This document shows positions 1-8,152 of a stretch of DNA of 64,000 nucleotides, in pieces (position 1 is the first letter of the stretch; each line of letters begins with the position of its first letter). The notes beneath the pieces are model-generated. The model ran no database searches. It was not told where the DNA came from and saw only the letters and a list, made by a program, of their open reading frames with translations. Made by a program: the position numbers and the translations under genes. Source of the DNA: Novosphingobium ovatum (GTDB taxonomy: Bacteria > Pseudomonadota > Alphaproteobacteria > Sphingomonadales > Sphingomonadaceae). The DNA lies in assembly GCF_009909235.1 (NCBI RefSeq), contig NZ_JAAAPO010000001.1:124001-188000 (forward strand), given 5' to 3'.

Positions 1-213
1 GTTGACGGTGATTTTTCGGACGGCATTGGCATTTTTGCGTCTTTTTGCCGGGCGGCGGGGGTGGGGGAAAATGCCACCCTTTCCCGCCGCCGCCGCTGTG
101 TCGCCGGGCTTTGCGCGCGTGCATCATCATGGCCGCCATGCATTTTTTCCGCGCCCAACGCGCATTCATGGCTTGCCATCGGCGCGGCGGCTGGCTAGAG
201 GCGCGCTTCCCGC
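1..213. other. Upstream region without a recognisable gene
   Basis: No convincing coding frame was found before the tRNA. The short open frames here have no ribosome binding site and a composition expected of shadow frames in GC-rich DNA. A strong stem can form between 51-59 (GGCGGCGGG) and 83-91 (CCCGCCGCC), but it has no trailing T-run, so it is not called as a terminator. The promoter of the tRNA probably lies here, but no clear -35/-10 pair was found. Confidence 0.5.
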
Positions 214-289
214 AGGAGTGTAGCTCAGTTGGTAGAGCATCGGTCTCCAAAACCGAGGGCCGTGGGTTCGAGTCCCTCCACTCCTGCCA
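214..289 (+). tRNA. tRNA-Trp (CCA anticodon)
   Basis: The 76-base sequence folds as a standard cloverleaf. The acceptor arms AGGAGTG (214-220) and CACTCCT (279-285) pair fully, the D-arm contains TAGCTCAGTTGGTAGAGC, the anticodon loop is CTCCAAA with anticodon CCA, and the T-loop is GGTTCGAGTCC. The 3' GCCA is encoded. A tRNA-Trp just ahead of secE and nusG is a classic arrangement in Proteobacteria, which supports the identity. Here one extra gene lies between the tRNA and secE. Confidence 0.97.
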
Positions 290-532
290 GGGTATTTCCG
301 TCACATCGCTGAAAAACAGGGCGTTTGCCGCGGGGCCGATTGTGCGCATATGGCACGCGGCGGGGCGCAGGCGGGCCTTGCATCGCCACGCGGCGGCATT
401 AGGGACAATGGCGTCCCTTTTGCGCTGGCCCAGCGCCCGTGACCGAAAGCCGTCCCACCTGTGAGCCATAATCTGCCCTTTGCCCCGATCAACCCTGTGG
501 CCTTTCCGCGCGATTCCGGGCGGGAAAGGGCG

Positions 533-2065
533 ATGCTGTGGCTGGGGATCGTGCTGGCGCTGATCTCGGCGCTGCCGGTGATCGTCGCGCGCTATCCGAT
601 GATGAGCGATTATCCCGCCCATCTGGCGCGCTATCGCGTGATGCTGGATGGCGGGGCCAATCCCGATCTGGCGCGCCACTATGGCTTTGTCTGGCAATGG
701 ACGGGCAATGTCGGGATCGACCTGTTGATCGGCCCCTTCGCGCAGCTCTTTGGGCTGGAGCAGGCCGGGCGGGTGCTGACGGGCATCATCCCGCCGCTGA
801 CCGGGCTGGCGCTGGTAGCGGTGTCATGGGTGCTGCGCCGCCGGGTGGGCATCGGCACGCTGCTGGCGATGGCCTTTGTCTGGTCGCCGATGATGCTGAT
901 CGGATTGCTGAATTTTGCCGCTGGGCAGGCCTTGGCGCTATGGGTGTTTGCCGGCTGGGTGGCGCTGCGCCGGTATTGGTGGCGCGACAGCCTGATGGTG
1001 CCGGCGGGCGTGCTGGTCTGGGTGTTCCACCTGTCGGCCTGGGCGATTCTGGGCGTGCTGGTGTTCGGATACGAGTTCAGCCAGCGCCGCACCGCCGCCA
1101 ACCCCACCGGCGCGCCATGGTGGCGCGCGTTCATCGCGCCTTGGCCCTTGCTGGGGCCGTTGGTGGTGATGGCGCTGTTGCCGGGCACGTCAGGCGCGTT
1201 TTCCTATGGCAATTACTGGTGGGTGTACAAACAGGCGATCTGGCTAAAGGCGATGCGCGACACCTCCTATGCGCTGGATTTTCTGGGGCTGGTGGCGGTG
1301 CTGGCGGCGGTGGCGCTGGCCACGGCACAGCGCTGGATTGATGACCGGCTGGGCTGGGCGGCGCTGATGCTGCTGGCGATGACGATTGCCGTGCCGCGCC
1401 ATATCTCGGGCGGGGATTATGCCGATTACCGGCTGGTGACATCGGGGCTGATGGTGGCCTGTCTGGCGATCGACTGGCCGCGCGCGGGCACGGTGCTGGG
1501 CGTGTGGGCGCGGGTTGGCACGCTGGCGGTGTCGGCGCTGTATCTGGCGCGGCTGGCGGTGACGACGCTGACATGGGGGCAGGGCGCGGCGCAGATGGAG
1601 CGCTATTTGCAGGCGCTGGACCATATTCCGCGCGGCGCCCGTGTGGCCTCGGCGGTGGTGGTGGATTCGGGGCGGTGGGAATTGAACCGCTTTGAACATA
1701 TCGGCGCCTATGCCGTGGTCCGGCGCGAAGCGCTGAGCAATGCCAATTTCGCCGTGGCCAATGTGCATATGCTGCGCATCCGCGATGCCTCGCGCGGGTT
1801 TGTCGATCCCTCGCACCGCATTTTGCAGGCTGCGGACCGGCCCGTGGATCTGGCCGATTTCGCCCCCGCGCGTGAGGCGGACTGGCTGTGGTATGTGGGG
1901 CAGCGCCTGCCTGATCGCCTGCCGCTGGGCGCGGTGGTGGTGTGGAGCGCGCCAGGCACGCTGATCGCGCGGCTGGCGCCGGCGGTGGTGGTGCCGGGCG
2001 GCGCCAATCCCCCACCCGCGCCCGAACCGTCAGCGCCGCTTGCAAAATCCGCGCAAAGCCACTAG
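533..2065 (+). CDS. Multi-pass membrane protein of unknown function
   Basis: The protein has about 510 residues and many hydrophobic segments spread over its first 370 residues, so it is an inner-membrane protein with roughly nine to eleven helices. A soluble C-terminal part of about 130 residues follows and ends in a proline- and alanine-rich tail. An early motif reading DYPAHLARY sits in the first periplasmic loop; an acidic residue there would fit a GT-C type glycosyltransferase, but I do not recognise the family. The ATG at 533 is preferred because GGGAAAGGG precedes it; a GTG at 461 would add 24 residues but has no Shine-Dalgarno sequence. The gene separates tRNA-Trp from secE, which are usually neighbours. 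Confidence 0.7.
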   Translation: MLWLGIVLALISALPVIVARYPMMSDYPAHLARYRVMLDGGANPDLARHYGFVWQWTGNVGIDLLIGPFAQLFGLEQAGRVLTGIIPPLTGLALVAVSWVLRRRVGIGTLLAMAFVWSPMMLIGLLNFAAGQALALWVFAGWVALRRYWWRDSLMVPAGVLVWVFHLSAWAILGVLVFGYEFSQRRTAANPTGAPWWRAFIAPWPLLGPLVVMALLPGTSGAFSYGNYWWVYKQAIWLKAMRDTSYALDFLGLVAVLAAVALATAQRWIDDRLGWAALMLLAMTIAVPRHISGGDYADYRLVTSGLMVACLAIDWPRAGTVLGVWARVGTLAVSALYLARLAVTTLTWGQGAAQMERYLQALDHIPRGARVASAVVVDSGRWELNRFEHIGAYAVVRREALSNANFAVANVHMLRIRDASRGFVDPSHRILQAADRPVDLADFAPAREADWLWYVGQRLPDRLPLGAVVVWSAPGTLIARLAPAVVVPGGANPPPAPEPSAPLAKSAQSH

Positions 2066-2182
2066 ATGGCGGATATCTCCCGACATCGGAGCTTTCACTG
2101 CCCCTCCCGGACACCTTCCGGGGCGGCGAAAGCCCCATGGCGGAAACAGACGCACCGGTCAGAACCCGCAAGGATATTTCGA

Positions 2183-2428
2183 ATGGACGATCGCAAGGTC
2201 CCCGCCGCCACGGCCAAGCCGCAGCCCGAGAAGAAGCCGGGCGTTTCGCCGGGCGAATTCATGCGTCAGGTGCGCGTCGAGGCCAGCAAGGTGGTGTGGC
2301 CGACCCGTCAGGAAACCATCTCGACCTCGATCTTCGTGGCGATCCTGATGTTCATTCTGGCGGTGTTCTTTCTGGGGATCGATTCGCTGTTCGGCTATGT
2401 CGTGCGCACGCTGCTGTCGCTGGCCTGA
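2183..2428 (+). CDS. secE: Preprotein translocase subunit SecE
   Basis: SecE clamps the SecY channel of the general protein export machinery in the inner membrane. The protein has 81 residues and is the short, single-helix form found in many alphaproteobacteria. A charged N-terminus is followed by the conserved amphipathic stretch with EASKVVWPTRQET (about residues 33-45) and one transmembrane helix. The ATG at 2183 has AAGGA eight bases upstream; an upstream start in the same frame would add an unrelated 39-residue extension. nusG follows after 32 bases, the standard secE-nusG pair. Confidence 0.96.
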   Translation: MDDRKVPAATAKPQPEKKPGVSPGEFMRQVRVEASKVVWPTRQETISTSIFVAILMFILAVFFLGIDSLFGYVVRTLLSLA

Positions 2429-2460
2429 GCCACACAAGTTTTAGGATAAAAGAGGCGAAC

Positions 2461-2997
2461 ATGGCCCGTTGGTATATCATCCACGCCTATTCCGGCTTTG
2501 AAAACAAGGTCAAGGAAGCGATCATCGCCGAGGCTGAGCGCCTGGGCCTGTCGCAGTTGGTCGAGCAGGTCGAGGTGCCGAGCGAGCAGGTCACCGAGGT
2601 CAAGCGCGGCAAGAAGGTGCAGGTCGAGCGCAAGACCATGCCCGGCTATGTGCTGGCCAAGCTGACGATGAACGATGACGTTTATCACTTGGTCAAGAAC
2701 ACCGCCAAGGTGACCGGCTTTCTGGGCAACAATGGCAAGCCGCAGGCGATCAGCGAACGTGACGCGGCGCGTTACTTTGGCGCGCGCGAGGCGGTGGCCA
2801 CGCAGGTCAAGAAGCACGTGGCCGTCGATTACGAGATCGGCGATTCGGTCAAGGTGCTGGACGGTCCGTTCAGCAGCTTTACCGGCATTGTCGAGGAGCT
2901 GGACTTCGAAAAGAGCCGCGTGAAGGTGTCGGTGTCGATCTTTGGTCGCGCCACCCCGGTCGAGCTGGACTTCGAGCACGTCGAGCTGTCGAAGTAA
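2461..2997 (+). CDS. nusG: Transcription termination/antitermination protein NusG
   Basis: NusG binds RNA polymerase through its N-terminal domain and couples transcription to Rho or to the ribosome through its C-terminal KOW domain. The 178-residue protein starts with the typical RWYIIHAYSGFENKV. The NGN domain covers about residues 1-115, with the family motif PGYVL near residue 61. The KOW domain lies near residues 125-175 with GDSVKVLDGPFSSFTG. The start has GAGGCG upstream. It is followed by a strong terminator instead of running on into rplK. Confidence 0.98.
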   Translation: MARWYIIHAYSGFENKVKEAIIAEAERLGLSQLVEQVEVPSEQVTEVKRGKKVQVERKTMPGYVLAKLTMNDDVYHLVKNTAKVTGFLGNNGKPQAISERDAARYFGAREAVATQVKKHVAVDYEIGDSVKVLDGPFSSFTGIVEELDFEKSRVKVSVSIFGRATPVELDFEHVELSK

Positions 2998-3014
2998 GGC
3001 GACACGCCAAACGC

Positions 3015-3052
3015 AAAAGGGGCGCTGCGGGCATGGCCTGCGGCGCCCTTTT
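3015..3052 (+). terminator. Rho-independent terminator after nusG
   Basis: The arms AAAAGGGGCGC (3015-3025) and GCGCCCTTTT (3043-3052) pair with one bulged G, and inner GC pairs extend the stem. The 3' arm ends in four T. The position 18 bases past the nusG stop suggests that secE-nusG is a unit separate from rplKA. Confidence 0.8.
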
Positions 3053-3139
3053 CGCGTGTGGGGCGGGCGGGCCTTGTGCGCGGTGTTTCGTTATTTTATG
3101 TTGGTGGGTGTAAAGCGAAAATATCGAAAGGGAGCCGTG

Positions 3140-4120
3140 ATGTCCTTTGCCATTGACCGCCGCCAGATGATCGCCGCGCTGGCCGCCAGTGGCGCGGGCG
3201 CGCTGGCTTCTCCCGCCATGGGCGCGCCCTATCGCATGATCCCGCAACGGGCCTCGGCGCGGGTGGTGGTGGACAATGACTTTGCCGGCGATCCCGACAG
3301 CCTGATCGCGCTGGCGCATCAGTTGCTGACGCCCAAAACGCGCACCACGCTGATCACCGTCAGCCCCACCGCGCCCAAACTGACCCCGCCCGAGATGCAG
3401 GGGCGATCCTCCACGATGGGGGCGCAGATCGCGCGCGAACTGATTCGCCGTGCCGGGGTCGCCGCCAATCCGCCCGTCATCGCCGGGGCAGAGGCGGTCA
3501 GTGCCGATCTGGCCCCAACAGAAGCAGCCCGCGCCATCGTCGCCGAGGCGCTGCGCGAGGATCCTCTGCCACTGTTCGTCACCTGTGGCGGCCCGCTGAC
3601 CAATGTGGCCGCCGCGCTGAAAATGGCGCCACAGATCGCCCGGCGCATGACGGTGGTGTGGATCGGCGGCGGGGCCTATCCCGCGGGGGGCTGGGAATAT
3701 AATCTCAACACCGACATCGCCGCCGCGCGCGAGGTGATCGAGCGCCACAAGGTGCCCCTGTGGCAGATCCCGCAGGGGGCCTATCGCCAGATGCAGGCGT
3801 CGAATGCCGATCTGGCGGCGCGGCTGCGGCCGGTTTCGGACTTTGGCGCGTGGCTGTATGACCGTTTCACCACCCCGCCAGAGTGGATCGACATTGGCGG
3901 GACGTGGCCGCTGGGCGACAGTCCGACGGTGTTGCTGACCGCGCTGACAGCGGAAAGCAGCGTGGCGCGCGACCTGCCCGCGCGGCGCATCCTGCCCGAT
4001 GGGCGTTATGGCGCGGTGGTGCCGGGGCGCAAGTTGCGGGTGTTTGACACGCTGGACGCGCGGCTGACCTTCGAGGATTTCCATGCACTGATGCGCCTGC
4101 ACGCCGCAGGCGACCTGTAA
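3140..4120 (+). CDS. Exported nucleoside hydrolase-like protein
   Basis: The 326-residue protein resembles inosine-uridine nucleoside hydrolases, which cleave the N-glycosidic bond of nucleosides. A twin-arginine signal (DRRQM, then an alanine-rich stretch ending near SPAMGA) precedes the mature domain, so export by Tat is likely. The family's N-terminal aspartate cluster, normally DxDxxxDD, reads DNDFAGDPD: the first three aspartates align, but the calcium-binding last position holds proline, with aspartate one residue later. Other family features are visible: VTCGGPLTNVAAAL near the middle and GGGAYPAGGWEYN with the NxD-type nucleoside contacts after it. The ATG at 3140 follows AAAGGGAG. 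It stands alone between two terminated transcripts and splits nusG from rplK. The substrate is unknown. Confidence 0.75.
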   Translation: MSFAIDRRQMIAALAASGAGALASPAMGAPYRMIPQRASARVVVDNDFAGDPDSLIALAHQLLTPKTRTTLITVSPTAPKLTPPEMQGRSSTMGAQIARELIRRAGVAANPPVIAGAEAVSADLAPTEAARAIVAEALREDPLPLFVTCGGPLTNVAAALKMAPQIARRMTVVWIGGGAYPAGGWEYNLNTDIAAAREVIERHKVPLWQIPQGAYRQMQASNADLAARLRPVSDFGAWLYDRFTTPPEWIDIGGTWPLGDSPTVLLTALTAESSVARDLPARRILPDGRYGAVVPGRKLRVFDTLDARLTFEDFHALMRLHAAGDL

Positions 4121-4295
4121 CGCAGGCGGCGGGCGGCCTCTAAGGCTTGCTTTTTGCGCGAATCCGGGTAAGGGACGCCGCTTCCGGAGCGATCCGGGAA
4201 TCCGTGCGGGAGGCGCCGGCATCGTCTGGTGCTGTCTGACCGCTTGACTTGAGGGGGAGGCGAGCGCCGCCCCGACAGAGTGAAAGGAGGCCATC

Positions 4296-4727
4296 ATGGC
4301 CAAGAAAATTGACGGTTACATCAAGCTGCAGATCGCAGCTCAGCAAGCCAAGCCCAGCCCGCCGATCGGTCCGGCTCTGGGTCAGCGCGGCGTGAACATC
4401 ATGGGCTTCTGTAAGGAATTCAACGCTGCGACGCAGGAAGTTGAAGCCGGTACGCCGCTGCCCACGATCATCACGGTCTATTCGGACAAGTCGTTCTCCT
4501 TCGTCACCAAGACGCCGCCCGCCACCTTCTTCATCAAGAAGGCGCTGGGCCTGAAGTCGGGTTCGAAGGCTCCCGGCAAGGATTCGGCTGGCAAGATCAC
4601 CACCACGCAGCTGGCCGAAATCGCCCAGCTGAAGATGAAGGACCTGAACGCCAACGATCTGGATCAGGCGATCAAGATCATTGCTGGTTCCGCCCGCTCG
4701 ATGGGCATTCAGGTTGTGGAGGGCTGA
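4296..4727 (+). CDS. rplK: 50S ribosomal protein L11
   Basis: L11 forms the GTPase-associated centre of the large ribosomal subunit together with 23S rRNA and L10/L12. The 143-residue length is standard. The N-terminal domain has [21 protein letters not shown] with the conserved PPIGPALGQ, and the RNA-binding C-terminal domain has the [12 protein letters not shown] motif and the final [14 protein letters not shown] perfect AAAGGAGG lies six bases upstream of the ATG. rplA follows after four bases. The leader from about 4250 may carry the L1 autoregulation site known in other bacteria, but I could not define it. Confidence 0.98.
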   Translation: MAKKIDGYIKLQIAAQQAKPSPPIGPALGQRGVNIMGFCKEFNAATQEVEAGTPLPTIITVYSDKSFSFVTKTPPATFFIKKALGLKSGSKAPGKDSAGKITTTQLAEIAQLKMKDLNANDLDQAIKIIAGSARSMGIQVVEG

Positions 4728-4731
4728 TCCG

Positions 4732-5433
4732 ATGGCAAAGCTGACCAAGAAGCAGAAGTCGCTGAACGAGAAGCTGGGCGACAACCAGGCGCTGTACGGC
4801 ATCGACGAAGCGATCCAGTCGCTGCGCGATCTGTCGAGCACCAAGTTCGACGAAACGCTGGAAATCGCGATGAACCTGGGCGTTGACCCGCGTCACGCCG
4901 ACCAGATGGTGCGTGGCATGGTCGTGCTGCCTTCGGGCACCGGCAAGACCGTCAAGGTCGCCGTGTTCGCCCGTGGCGACAAGGCCGAGGCCGCTCTGGC
5001 CGCTGGCGCTGACCGCGTGGGCGCCGAGGACCTGCTGGAAGACATGCAGGCTGGCAACCTCGACTACGGTCGCGTGATCGCCACCCCCGACATGATGGGC
5101 ATCGTTGGCCGTCTGGGCAAGGTGCTGGGTCCCAAGGGCCTGATGCCGAACCCCAAGCTGGGCACCGTGACGCCGAACGTCGCCGACGCCGTGAAGGCTG
5201 CCAAGAGCGGCCAGATCGAATTCCGCGTCGAAAAGGCCGGCATCATCCATGGTGGTCTGGGCAAGCTGTCGTTCTCGAACGAAGCGCTGCGCGCCAACTT
5301 TGACGCTTTCGTTGACGCCATCGTCAAGGCCAAGCCGTCGGGCGCCAAGGGTAAGTATGTCCGCAAGATCTCGCTGTCGACCTCGATGGGCCCCGGCCTG
5401 AAGGTTGACGTGGCGCAGGTGCACGGCGGCTAA
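4732..5433 (+). CDS. rplA: 50S ribosomal protein L1
   Basis: L1 forms the mobile L1 stalk at the ribosomal E site and usually represses its own operon by binding the rplK leader mRNA. The 233-residue protein has the expected length and conserved motifs [22 protein letters not shown] and the C-terminal [13 protein letters not shown]. The ATG at 4732 lies four bases after the rplK stop, so the two genes are surely cotranscribed. A terminator follows 25 bases after the stop. Confidence 0.98.
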   Translation: MAKLTKKQKSLNEKLGDNQALYGIDEAIQSLRDLSSTKFDETLEIAMNLGVDPRHADQMVRGMVVLPSGTGKTVKVAVFARGDKAEAALAAGADRVGAEDLLEDMQAGNLDYGRVIATPDMMGIVGRLGKVLGPKGLMPNPKLGTVTPNVADAVKAAKSGQIEFRVEKAGIIHGGLGKLSFSNEALRANFDAFVDAIVKAKPSGAKGKYVRKISLSTSMGPGLKVDVAQVHGG

Positions 5434-5458
5434 CAGCCGACGGGCATATGCCCCGATC

Positions 5459-5493
5459 AAAGGGCCGGGAGGGGAAACCTTCCCGGCCTTTTT
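5459..5493 (+). terminator. Rho-independent terminator after rplA
   Basis: The arms GGCCGGGA (5463-5470) and TCCCGGCC (5481-5488) form a perfect stem with a ten-base loop, and five T follow. It ends the rplKA transcript. rplJ-rplL, which often follow, are not present here. Confidence 0.9.
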
Positions 5494-5546
5494 GTTGTGC
5501 CGCTTGGGGCTGGACTTCCATAATGCGGCGCAGCATACCACGCGCC

Positions 5547-5897
5547 ATGACGCTGGTTCACCGCTATATCGACCTGACCAACTGGCTGGAGACCTTTGTC
5601 CCCGGTCCGGACAAGTTCCTGCATGTGTGCGCCGGCCTGATCATCTGGCTGGTGGCCGGGATGGTGTTGCGGCGTGGGTTGCATACGCCTTGGCCGATGC
5701 TGATGGTGGTGCTGGCTGAAACGGCCAATGAATGCGTTGATCGCCTGCAATATGGCGATTGGCAGTGGGCCGAAACCGGCGCCGATGTTGCCGCGACGGT
5801 GGTTTGGCCTTTGGTGCTGACGCTGGCCTTGCGCTATTTGCCGGTGCTGCGCCGCGATGCCGCGGTGCCAGCGGTCGCCACCGCCCCGGCGCAATAG
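5547..5897 (+). CDS. Small membrane protein, VanZ-like
   Basis: The 116-residue protein has three predicted transmembrane helices. The arrangement PDKFLHVCAG at the start of helix 1, an acidic ETANECVDRLQ after helix 2, and a closing helix resembles short VanZ-like membrane proteins, where a DKxxH motif and a later glutamate are typical. No function is established for this group. The ATG at 5547 is chosen because residues before it are positively charged and unlike the family; an upstream ATG at 5523 is possible. The gene converges with yqgE, three bases apart. Confidence 0.65.
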   Translation: MTLVHRYIDLTNWLETFVPGPDKFLHVCAGLIIWLVAGMVLRRGLHTPWPMLMVVLAETANECVDRLQYGDWQWAETGADVAATVVWPLVLTLALRYLPVLRRDAAVPAVATAPAQ

Positions 5898-5900
5898 CTC

Positions 5901-6461
5901 TCAGGCGCGGCCGGTCTGCATCGAGAGGTGGGCCGGGTCGATCCCTTCGGCCGCCCAGCTTTGCGTCCAGCGGTCATCGGTGTCCGTGTCGAACAGGATC
6001 GTGCCGCGCCCTTCGGCAGCGTACCACCCATGTTCGCGCATTTCGCCGTCCAGTTGTCCGGGACCCCATCCGGCATAGCCCAAGGCAATCAGCCATTGCG
6101 CCGGACCAGTGCCATCGGCGATGGCTTGCAGGATGTCGCGACTGCCCGACAGGCTCCAATGTTCATTGACGCGCATGGAACTGTCTGCCCCCCAATCGGG
6201 CGAATGCAGGACAAAACCGCGCTGCGGCTCGACCGGGCCGCCATGGTGCACCTCGACGTCGGGGGCGACGCCCCGGTCGATCCCCAGATCATCCAGCAGC
6301 GTGTAGAGCGTGATGCCGTCCAGCACATCGCTGATGCCGATGCCCAGCGCGCCGTTTTCGTCATGCACACACAGCGCCAGCACCGCGCCGGCAAAGCGGG
6401 GATCGGGCATGCCGGGCAGCGCCAACAGCAACCGCCCGCCCAGATATTGCGCCTTAGTCAT
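5901..6461 (-). CDS. yqgE: YqgE/AlgH family protein
   Basis: This 186-residue protein belongs to the YqgE/AlgH family (DUF179), named for a proposed role in alginate regulation but without a proven biochemical function. The family opening YLGGRLLLALPGMPDPRF is present, as are ALGIGIS and the later YAGWGPGQLDGEM, which is the most conserved stretch. Length and motifs are complete. It is the last of three minus-strand genes with the chorismate-lyase-like and molybdopterin-binding genes upstream; the gap to its neighbour is 57 bases. Confidence 0.93.
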   Translation of the reverse strand: MTKAQYLGGRLLLALPGMPDPRFAGAVLALCVHDENGALGIGISDVLDGITLYTLLDDLGIDRGVAPDVEVHHGGPVEPQRGFVLHSPDWGADSSMRVNEHWSLSGSRDILQAIADGTGPAQWLIALGYAGWGPGQLDGEMREHGWYAAEGRGTILFDTDTDDRWTQSWAAEGIDPAHLSMQTGRA

Positions 6462-6518
6462 GGGGATAAGGTAGGGACAGCAAGCCCGCCGCGCAACCAG
6501 CGATTGCGCGCGCGTGGC

Positions 6519-7061
6519 CTATTGCGCGGCGGCTGCGGGGGTATAGCATTCCACCACCAGCGCCAGCGGGCGGCCATCGGGCAGGCGCAACAGCGCGCGT
6601 TGCGACAGCACCGTGTCGGTCGGACAGCCGGGCGCCGCGCCGCGCTGCGTGTTCAACCGCTGGCGCTGGAACAGCAGCGGCGCGGCCACCTTGCCAAAGG
6701 GCGTGTCGGTCGTGGCCAGCGCGGCGTTCATTTCGGGCGTCAGGCGGGCGGGCACGTACCAGTTATGCGCCTGCGACAGCACCACTCCGCCGCAGGACAG
6801 GCGGACATGGCGGTATCCAGGCTCGTCCGTTTCGGCCATGCTCAGCGTGTCGTTCAGGTCGGGGGCGGGCAGGGCGTCCTCGCCCCGCACCGGGGTGGCG
6901 GTGATCGCGCCAGACGCACAGCGCGCGGTCAGCACCGCCGTGGCGCTGTCCTGCGCGTTCAGCGCCGCCTCCAGCGCGTCGATCCCGCGCTGGCTGACGC
7001 GGGCATGGGCCGGGGTGGAGGCTGCCGCCAGCAGCGCCCCGATCAGCGCGAATCGCATCAA
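6519..7061 (-). CDS. Exported chorismate lyase-like protein
   Basis: The 180-residue protein starts with a signal peptide (about residues 1-21, ending in TPAHA). The mature part has NWYVPARLTPEMNAALATTD followed by TPFG, which I recognise from chorismate lyase (UbiC)-related proteins annotated in sphingomonads and xanthomonads. True UbiC is cytoplasmic and makes 4-hydroxybenzoate from chorismate for ubiquinone; an exported copy is unlikely to do that, so the fold may have another ligand. Two cysteine pairs could form disulfides in the periplasm. Its start overlaps the stop of the upstream gene by four bases (ATGA), so translation is coupled. Confidence 0.7.
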   Translation of the reverse strand: MMRFALIGALLAAASTPAHARVSQRGIDALEAALNAQDSATAVLTARCASGAITATPVRGEDALPAPDLNDTLSMAETDEPGYRHVRLSCGGVVLSQAHNWYVPARLTPEMNAALATTDTPFGKVAAPLLFQRQRLNTQRGAAPGCPTDTVLSQRALLRLPDGRPLALVVECYTPAAAAQ

Positions 7062-7846
7062 ATGCCGCCCGCCACCGGCTCACGCGAGAGGTCGGCCAAG
7101 GCCTGCGACAAGGCGGCGGCGCAGGTGGCCAGTTGGTCGGCATCGGTGCAGCGGATGACGAAATTGGCCCCGGTCTTGCCTTCGCGAAAGAACGGATAGG
7201 AGCCGATCGCCACGCCCTCATGCGCCTTTTCGGTGTTGCGCAAAAGGTCGGCGACCTCGCTTTCACCCACCCAGCAGCCGATGGTTTCCGACAATACCGG
7301 CGCGCCGCCCTCCAGCGTGCCGGTCAGCGCGTCCAGCATCCCCGCCGTGATCGTCGGCACCCCCGCCATGATAAAGATATTGCCCCAACAGATACCCGGC
7401 GCCCCGGAATAGCGGTTGGGGATCAGGCTGGCGCCTTCGGGCGTGCGGGCCATGCGCAGCCGCGCCTCGGTCACACCGCCACGGGTGGCGTAATAGTCCT
7501 CCAGAATGGCGCGGGCCTCTGGGTGGACGATCACCGGCACGCCCAGCGCCGCCGCGATGGCGTCCACCGTGATGTCATCATGTGTCGGCCCGATGCCGCC
7601 GGTGGTGAACAAATAGTCGTTGCGCACCCGCAAGGCATTCACCGCCTCGACAATGGCGTCCTGATCGTCGGACACCACCCGCACTTCCTTGAGCCTTATG
7701 CCCTGCACGCCCAGCCACGCGGCCACCTGCGCGATATTCTTGTCATGGGTGCGGCCGGACAGGATCTCGTCGCCGATCACCACCAGCGCGGCGGTGAAAA
7801 TGCGGTCGGCGCGGGGCGCGGCGGGCGTGGTTGCAGAGTCGGTCAT
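7058..7846 (-). CDS. Molybdopterin-binding protein, CinA N-domain-like
   Basis: The 262-residue protein carries the MoCF-biosynthesis fold shared by MogA, MoeA and the N-terminal half of CinA. Visible motifs are ALVVIGDEILSGRTHDKN near residue 20 and FTTGGIGPTHDDIT near residue 80, the pterin-binding glycine loop. The C-terminal nicotinamide-nucleotide amidase domain of full CinA is absent. Stand-alone proteins like this may act on damaged nucleotides or pterins; the substrate is not known. The ATG at 7846 was chosen over an upstream frame extension that does not resemble the family. It is the first gene of a three-gene minus-strand run. Confidence 0.85.
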   Translation of the reverse strand: MTDSATTPAAPRADRIFTAALVVIGDEILSGRTHDKNIAQVAAWLGVQGIRLKEVRVVSDDQDAIVEAVNALRVRNDYLFTTGGIGPTHDDITVDAIAAALGVPVIVHPEARAILEDYYATRGGVTEARLRMARTPEGASLIPNRYSGAPGICWGNIFIMAGVPTITAGMLDALTGTLEGGAPVLSETIGCWVGESEVADLLRNTEKAHEGVAIGSYPFFREGKTGANFVIRCTDADQLATCAAALSQALADLSREPVAGGI

Positions 7847-8152
7847 GGCGCAGGGGTAGCCCGCCGGGAGCCTTCGCGCAAACCTGTGCCATGGGGAAAT
7901 CGGCAGGCGGCAGCCGCGGCCTGCGTAACGCGGCCTAAACGCCACCATAATGCTATCATTGACAACAAAAATGCGGGCGCGGCGCGGCGGGCGCGAAAAA
8001 AATGGGCCAGTCTTGCGACCGGCCCTTTGAAAGTCTTGGGAGAGGATGCCTGAAAGGCCTCTTCCTTAAGCCCTAATCCTTAATTTATCGCAAGTGCGAA
8101 ATGGGAGGCGACTCTTGCGTAAAATGCAATCTGGTTAAACGTGCGATAGCAA
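7847..8152. other. Intergenic region with a repeat-like AT-rich motif
   Basis: This 306-base region separates the start of the molybdopterin-binding gene from the end of rimO. No gene was found in it. It holds the rimO terminator at 7995-8025 and, at 7947-7971, a motif reading TAATGCTATCATTGACAACA that recurs in nearly the same form near 42673-42697. The stretch 8060-8150 is more AT-rich than its surroundings and contains no open frame with a credible start. Confidence 0.5.
7995..8025 (-). terminator. Rho-independent terminator downstream of rimO
   Basis: On the minus strand the stem GGGCCGGTC/GACTGGCCC (8004-8012 with 8017-8025, one G-T pair) has a four-base loop and is followed by ATTTTTTTCGC. 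The seven T make it a strong terminator for leftward transcription. It lies about 130 bases after the rimO stop. Confidence 0.8.

Noticed and set aside
301..492. Small minus-strand frame after tRNA-Trp
   Set aside because: No start signal or homology is apparent, and it overlaps the upstream region of a real membrane protein gene.
2080..2140. Hairpin between the membrane protein gene and secE as a terminator
   Set aside because: CCCGGA/TTCCGGG can pair, but the stem is short and no T-run follows, so it was not called.
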